From NCBI GenBank assembly GCA_024409165.1, contig JAKSUE010000066.1:1-7504 (forward strand): DNA of 7,504 bases. Direction: 5' to 3'. The DNA comes from an archaeon (GTDB lineage: Archaea > Methanobacteriota > Methanobacteria > Methanobacteriales > Methanobacteriaceae). The notes beneath the pieces are model-generated. The model made no database searches, was not told where the DNA came from, and worked only from the letters and a program-made list of their open reading frames with translations. Made by a program: the position numbers and the translations under genes. Of this stretch, positions 5,925 to 7,504 are shown one piece after another (positions within the stretch are counted from its first letter, which is position 1; every line of letters starts with the position of its first letter).

Positions 5925-6791
5925 ATGAAAACTATTACTTTTGATCAAAAGAAAACTTCTTCAATTGCTTTAGAATTTGATGAGTTAATCACTGATAACA
6001 TTTATGCTTGGACTGAAGCAGACTTTGCAGAATACAAAGTTCCTGTCGGAAACTCCAGATTCCCAATCACTGATTACTTTGATATCACTGTTGAAGGAGA
6101 AGCAGAATCCCCAGCTGAAGTTAAAATGATTTTAAACGGAGACTGTGGTAGAGTAAAATACATCGGTTGCAAAATGAGTGCTGGTGAAGTTGTCGTTAAC
6201 GGTAACGCAGACCTTCACGTTGGTGCTGAAATGTCTGGTGGAGTAGTTACTGTATTCGGTGACGTAGAAGCTCACGCTGGTCGTGAAATGTCCGGTGGTA
6301 AACTCGAAATTATGGGTAACACCAAAGAATACTGTGGTGCTTCCTACATTGGTGAATGGAGAGGTATGACTGGTGGAGAAATTATTGTCCACGGTAATGC
6401 TGGAAAACAATGTGGTGAATGTTTAACTGGTGGTAAAATCCGTGTTAAAGGTGACTGTGATATTCTCGCAGGTATCCACATGACCAAAGGTACCATTGAA
6501 ATTGATGGTAACGTAAACCGTTGGCCTGGAGGTCAAATGAAAAACGGTAACATCATTATCCACGGTAAAGTAGGAAGATTACTCGAAGGATTCGTTGAAC
6601 AAGGAATCGTCGAAAATCCTGTTGCTGATGGTATTGAATACCCAGGTAAATACATTGAATACAAAGGGGACATCGCTTTAAAAGGTAAAGGTACCTTATT
6701 AATCGATGCTGAGAAAAACAGAGACAGATTATCCACTTGGATTGAGTACGACGACGAATATAACGCAGTACGTACCTACCAAAAACAATAG
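5925..6791 (+). CDS. fwdC: Formylmethanofuran dehydrogenase subunit C, GXGXG-repeat beta-helix scaffold
   Basis: A 288-residue protein. Its middle (about 70-215) is a series of right-handed beta-helix turns with glycine-rich spacing, such as GDCGRVKYIG, MSGGVVTVFGD, MSGGKLEIMG, MTGGEIIVHG and LTGGKIRVKGD. This is the fold shared with the C-terminal domain of glutamate synthase. In the resolved complex FwdC is a structural subunit holding FwdA and FwdB/D together. The C-terminal tail (about 235-288) is non-repetitive and charged, ending RTYQKQ. Start ATG 5925 has GGAGAG upstream. It is the last gene of the operon: the stop TAG (6789-6791) is followed nine bases later by a strong hairpin terminator. 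Confidence 0.95.
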   Translation: MKTITFDQKKTSSIALEFDELITDNIYAWTEADFAEYKVPVGNSRFPITDYFDITVEGEAESPAEVKMILNGDCGRVKYIGCKMSAGEVVVNGNADLHVGAEMSGGVVTVFGDVEAHAGREMSGGKLEIMGNTKEYCGASYIGEWRGMTGGEIIVHGNAGKQCGECLTGGKIRVKGDCDILAGIHMTKGTIEIDGNVNRWPGGQMKNGNIIIHGKVGRLLEGFVEQGIVENPVADGIEYPGKYIEYKGDIALKGKGTLLIDAEKNRDRLSTWIEYDDEYNAVRTYQKQ

Positions 6792-6800
6792 ATAATTTAA

Positions 6801-6838
6801 AAGAAAGTACTTCGGTACTTTCTTCTCTTTTTTCTTTC
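6801..6838 (+). terminator. Strong hairpin terminator at the end of the fwd operon
   Basis: AAGAAAGTAC (6801-6810) pairs perfectly with GTACTTTCTT (6815-6824) around a TTCG loop closed by C-G, the extra-stable cUUCGg tetraloop. A T-rich run (6825-6838) follows. This looks like a bacterial-style intrinsic terminator, and it lies nine bases after fwdC. Confidence 0.85.
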
Positions 6839-7025
6839 AATTTTTATTATTTTTACAAAATCAATATATAATCATAAATTTAGAAATTATATTAAATTAT
6901 ACATTCAAAAATTAGAATTATAAAATTATAAAATTATTTTAAAATTAGAAATTTTTATCAAAATTATTAAATCTTATTTACTTATTTAACTATTATTATT
7001 TTAGTTTTATGCTCATGGTGTTATT
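6839..7025 (+). promoter_or_regulatory. AT-rich spacer with promoter candidates for the downstream gene
   Basis: There is no gene here. TATA-like elements occur at about 6863-6872 (AATATATAAT) and within a short tandem of ATTATAAA units at about 6917-6933. Either could drive the gene at 7026 with a long leader. A ten-base direct repeat, AAAATTAGAA, occurs at 6907-6916 and 6941-6950. The base composition makes all of these weak. GGTG at 7017-7020 is the ribosome binding site of the next gene. Confidence 0.35.
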
Positions 7026-7334
7026 ATGAAAGAAATTGTATTAAGTCCTGATGAGATTATTGAATATGTAAGAAATGAAGTTAAAGTTAATGATATTTTA
7101 GAAATATCATATAATCGTGTTTTTGCTCCAGGAGTTGTTTTAGGTGTACAAGAAGAAGATCCTGAGTCTTACGAAGGTTTAATACTTTCTCTTCAACTTA
7201 CTGGTGAGTTAGTTTCTGATGCTGTAGATATTGACATGCATAAACTTAAAGATGAAATTATTGAACTTTATCATATTCCTGGTGGAGATCCAGATGATAA
7301 AGAAAGTTTAATTATTATTGAAGCTAGTTTGTAA
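7026..7334 (+). CDS. Small acidic conserved-looking hypothetical protein
   Basis: A 102-residue, strongly acidic protein without signal peptide, membrane segment or cysteines. The first 20 residues look helical (SPDEIIEYVRNEV). Next comes a strand-rich part (ILEISYN, APGVVLGV, EGLILSLQL) that could be a small beta-barrel. A second helix (DIDMHKLKDEIIELYHI) and a GGDPDD turn lead to the final strand IIIEASL. I do not recognise it with certainty; it resembles the short uncharacterised DUF proteins of Methanobacteriales (possibly DUF2097-like, from memory only). ATG 7026 follows GGTG at 7017-7020. It lies beyond the fwd terminator and uses T-ended codons, so it is probably a separate transcription unit with lower expression. 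The gene ends at TAA 7332-7334. Confidence 0.82.
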   Translation: MKEIVLSPDEIIEYVRNEVKVNDILEISYNRVFAPGVVLGVQEEDPESYEGLILSLQLTGELVSDAVDIDMHKLKDEIIELYHIPGGDPDDKESLIIIEASL

Positions 7335-7504
7335 TAATTTTTTATTATTCTATTATTCTATTAGGATACATATTATATTAAATAATCAATTATTACTCTA
7401 TTTTTTATTTTAAATTGTATTTTAATAGCGTGTGTTTGTTGTTTTTGGTTTTTTTTTGTTTTTTTGGATCAATTTTGTTGTGCTGTTTGTGATTTTTTAT
7501 TTTT
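7335..7504. other. T-rich non-coding tail
   Basis: No gene start or RNA gene is seen. TTTTTTATT directly after the stop (about 7339-7347) could act as an archaeal oligo-T terminator. A short tandem TATTATTC repeat follows (about 7345-7364), and long T runs cover 7440-7504. Nothing else can be supported. Confidence 0.5.

Noticed and set aside
6839..7025. A tRNA or small RNA gene in the spacer
   Set aside because: The region is almost entirely A and T, without a tRNA-like T-loop or stable structure; only the terminator hairpin before it is convincing.

Overview
The window looks like part of the chromosome of a hydrogenotrophic methanogenic archaeon, most likely a mesophilic member of the Methanobacteriales such as Methanobrevibacter or a close relative. 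The evidence is very AT-rich intergenic DNA with long T and A tracts, AGGTGAT/GGAGGTG-type ribosome binding sites, TATA-like promoter elements, and above all a complete formylmethanofuran dehydrogenase (Fwd) operon. Genus is an inference; no rRNA or other marker gene is present.

Layout: positions 1-398 are AT-rich non-coding or regulatory DNA. They hold two near-identical 17-bp palindromes (104-120 and 293-309), each just upstream of a TATA-like box. The boxes face opposite directions, and a possible gene start runs off the left edge on the minus strand (1-48). Positions 399-6791 are one tightly packed plus-strand operon: an HTH/di-cluster ferredoxin fusion (fwdH position), fwdF (eight-cluster polyferredoxin), fwdG (two-cluster ferredoxin), fwdD, fwdB, fwdA and fwdC. 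The operon ends in a perfect 10-bp hairpin with a cUUCGg tetraloop and a U-rich tail (6801-6838). An AT-rich spacer follows, then a small acidic hypothetical protein (7026-7334) and 170 bases of T-rich non-coding DNA.

How the genes work together: in the known enzyme, FwdB/FwdD bind the tungsto- or molybdopterin and one [4Fe-4S] cluster and reduce CO2 to formate. The formate passes through a tunnel to the binuclear-metal amidohydrolase FwdA, which condenses it with methanofuran. FwdC is the beta-helix scaffold, and FwdF and FwdG wire electrons in from the heterodisulfide reductase/hydrogenase side. All catalytic ligands I could look for are present: the FwdB metal-ligand Cys128 (not selenocysteine), and the FwdA HxH, candidate carboxylated Lys179 and catalytic Asp388. 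Metal choice (W or Mo) cannot be read from the sequence, so fwd names are used by convention.

Most worth a second look: the paired palindromes combined with an HTH-ferredoxin fusion as first gene, which suggests a redox- or Fe-S-responsive autoregulator; FwdD and FwdB proteins that are longer than the characterised ones; and the F-G-D-B-A-C order, which differs from the Methanothermobacter operon as I remember it.
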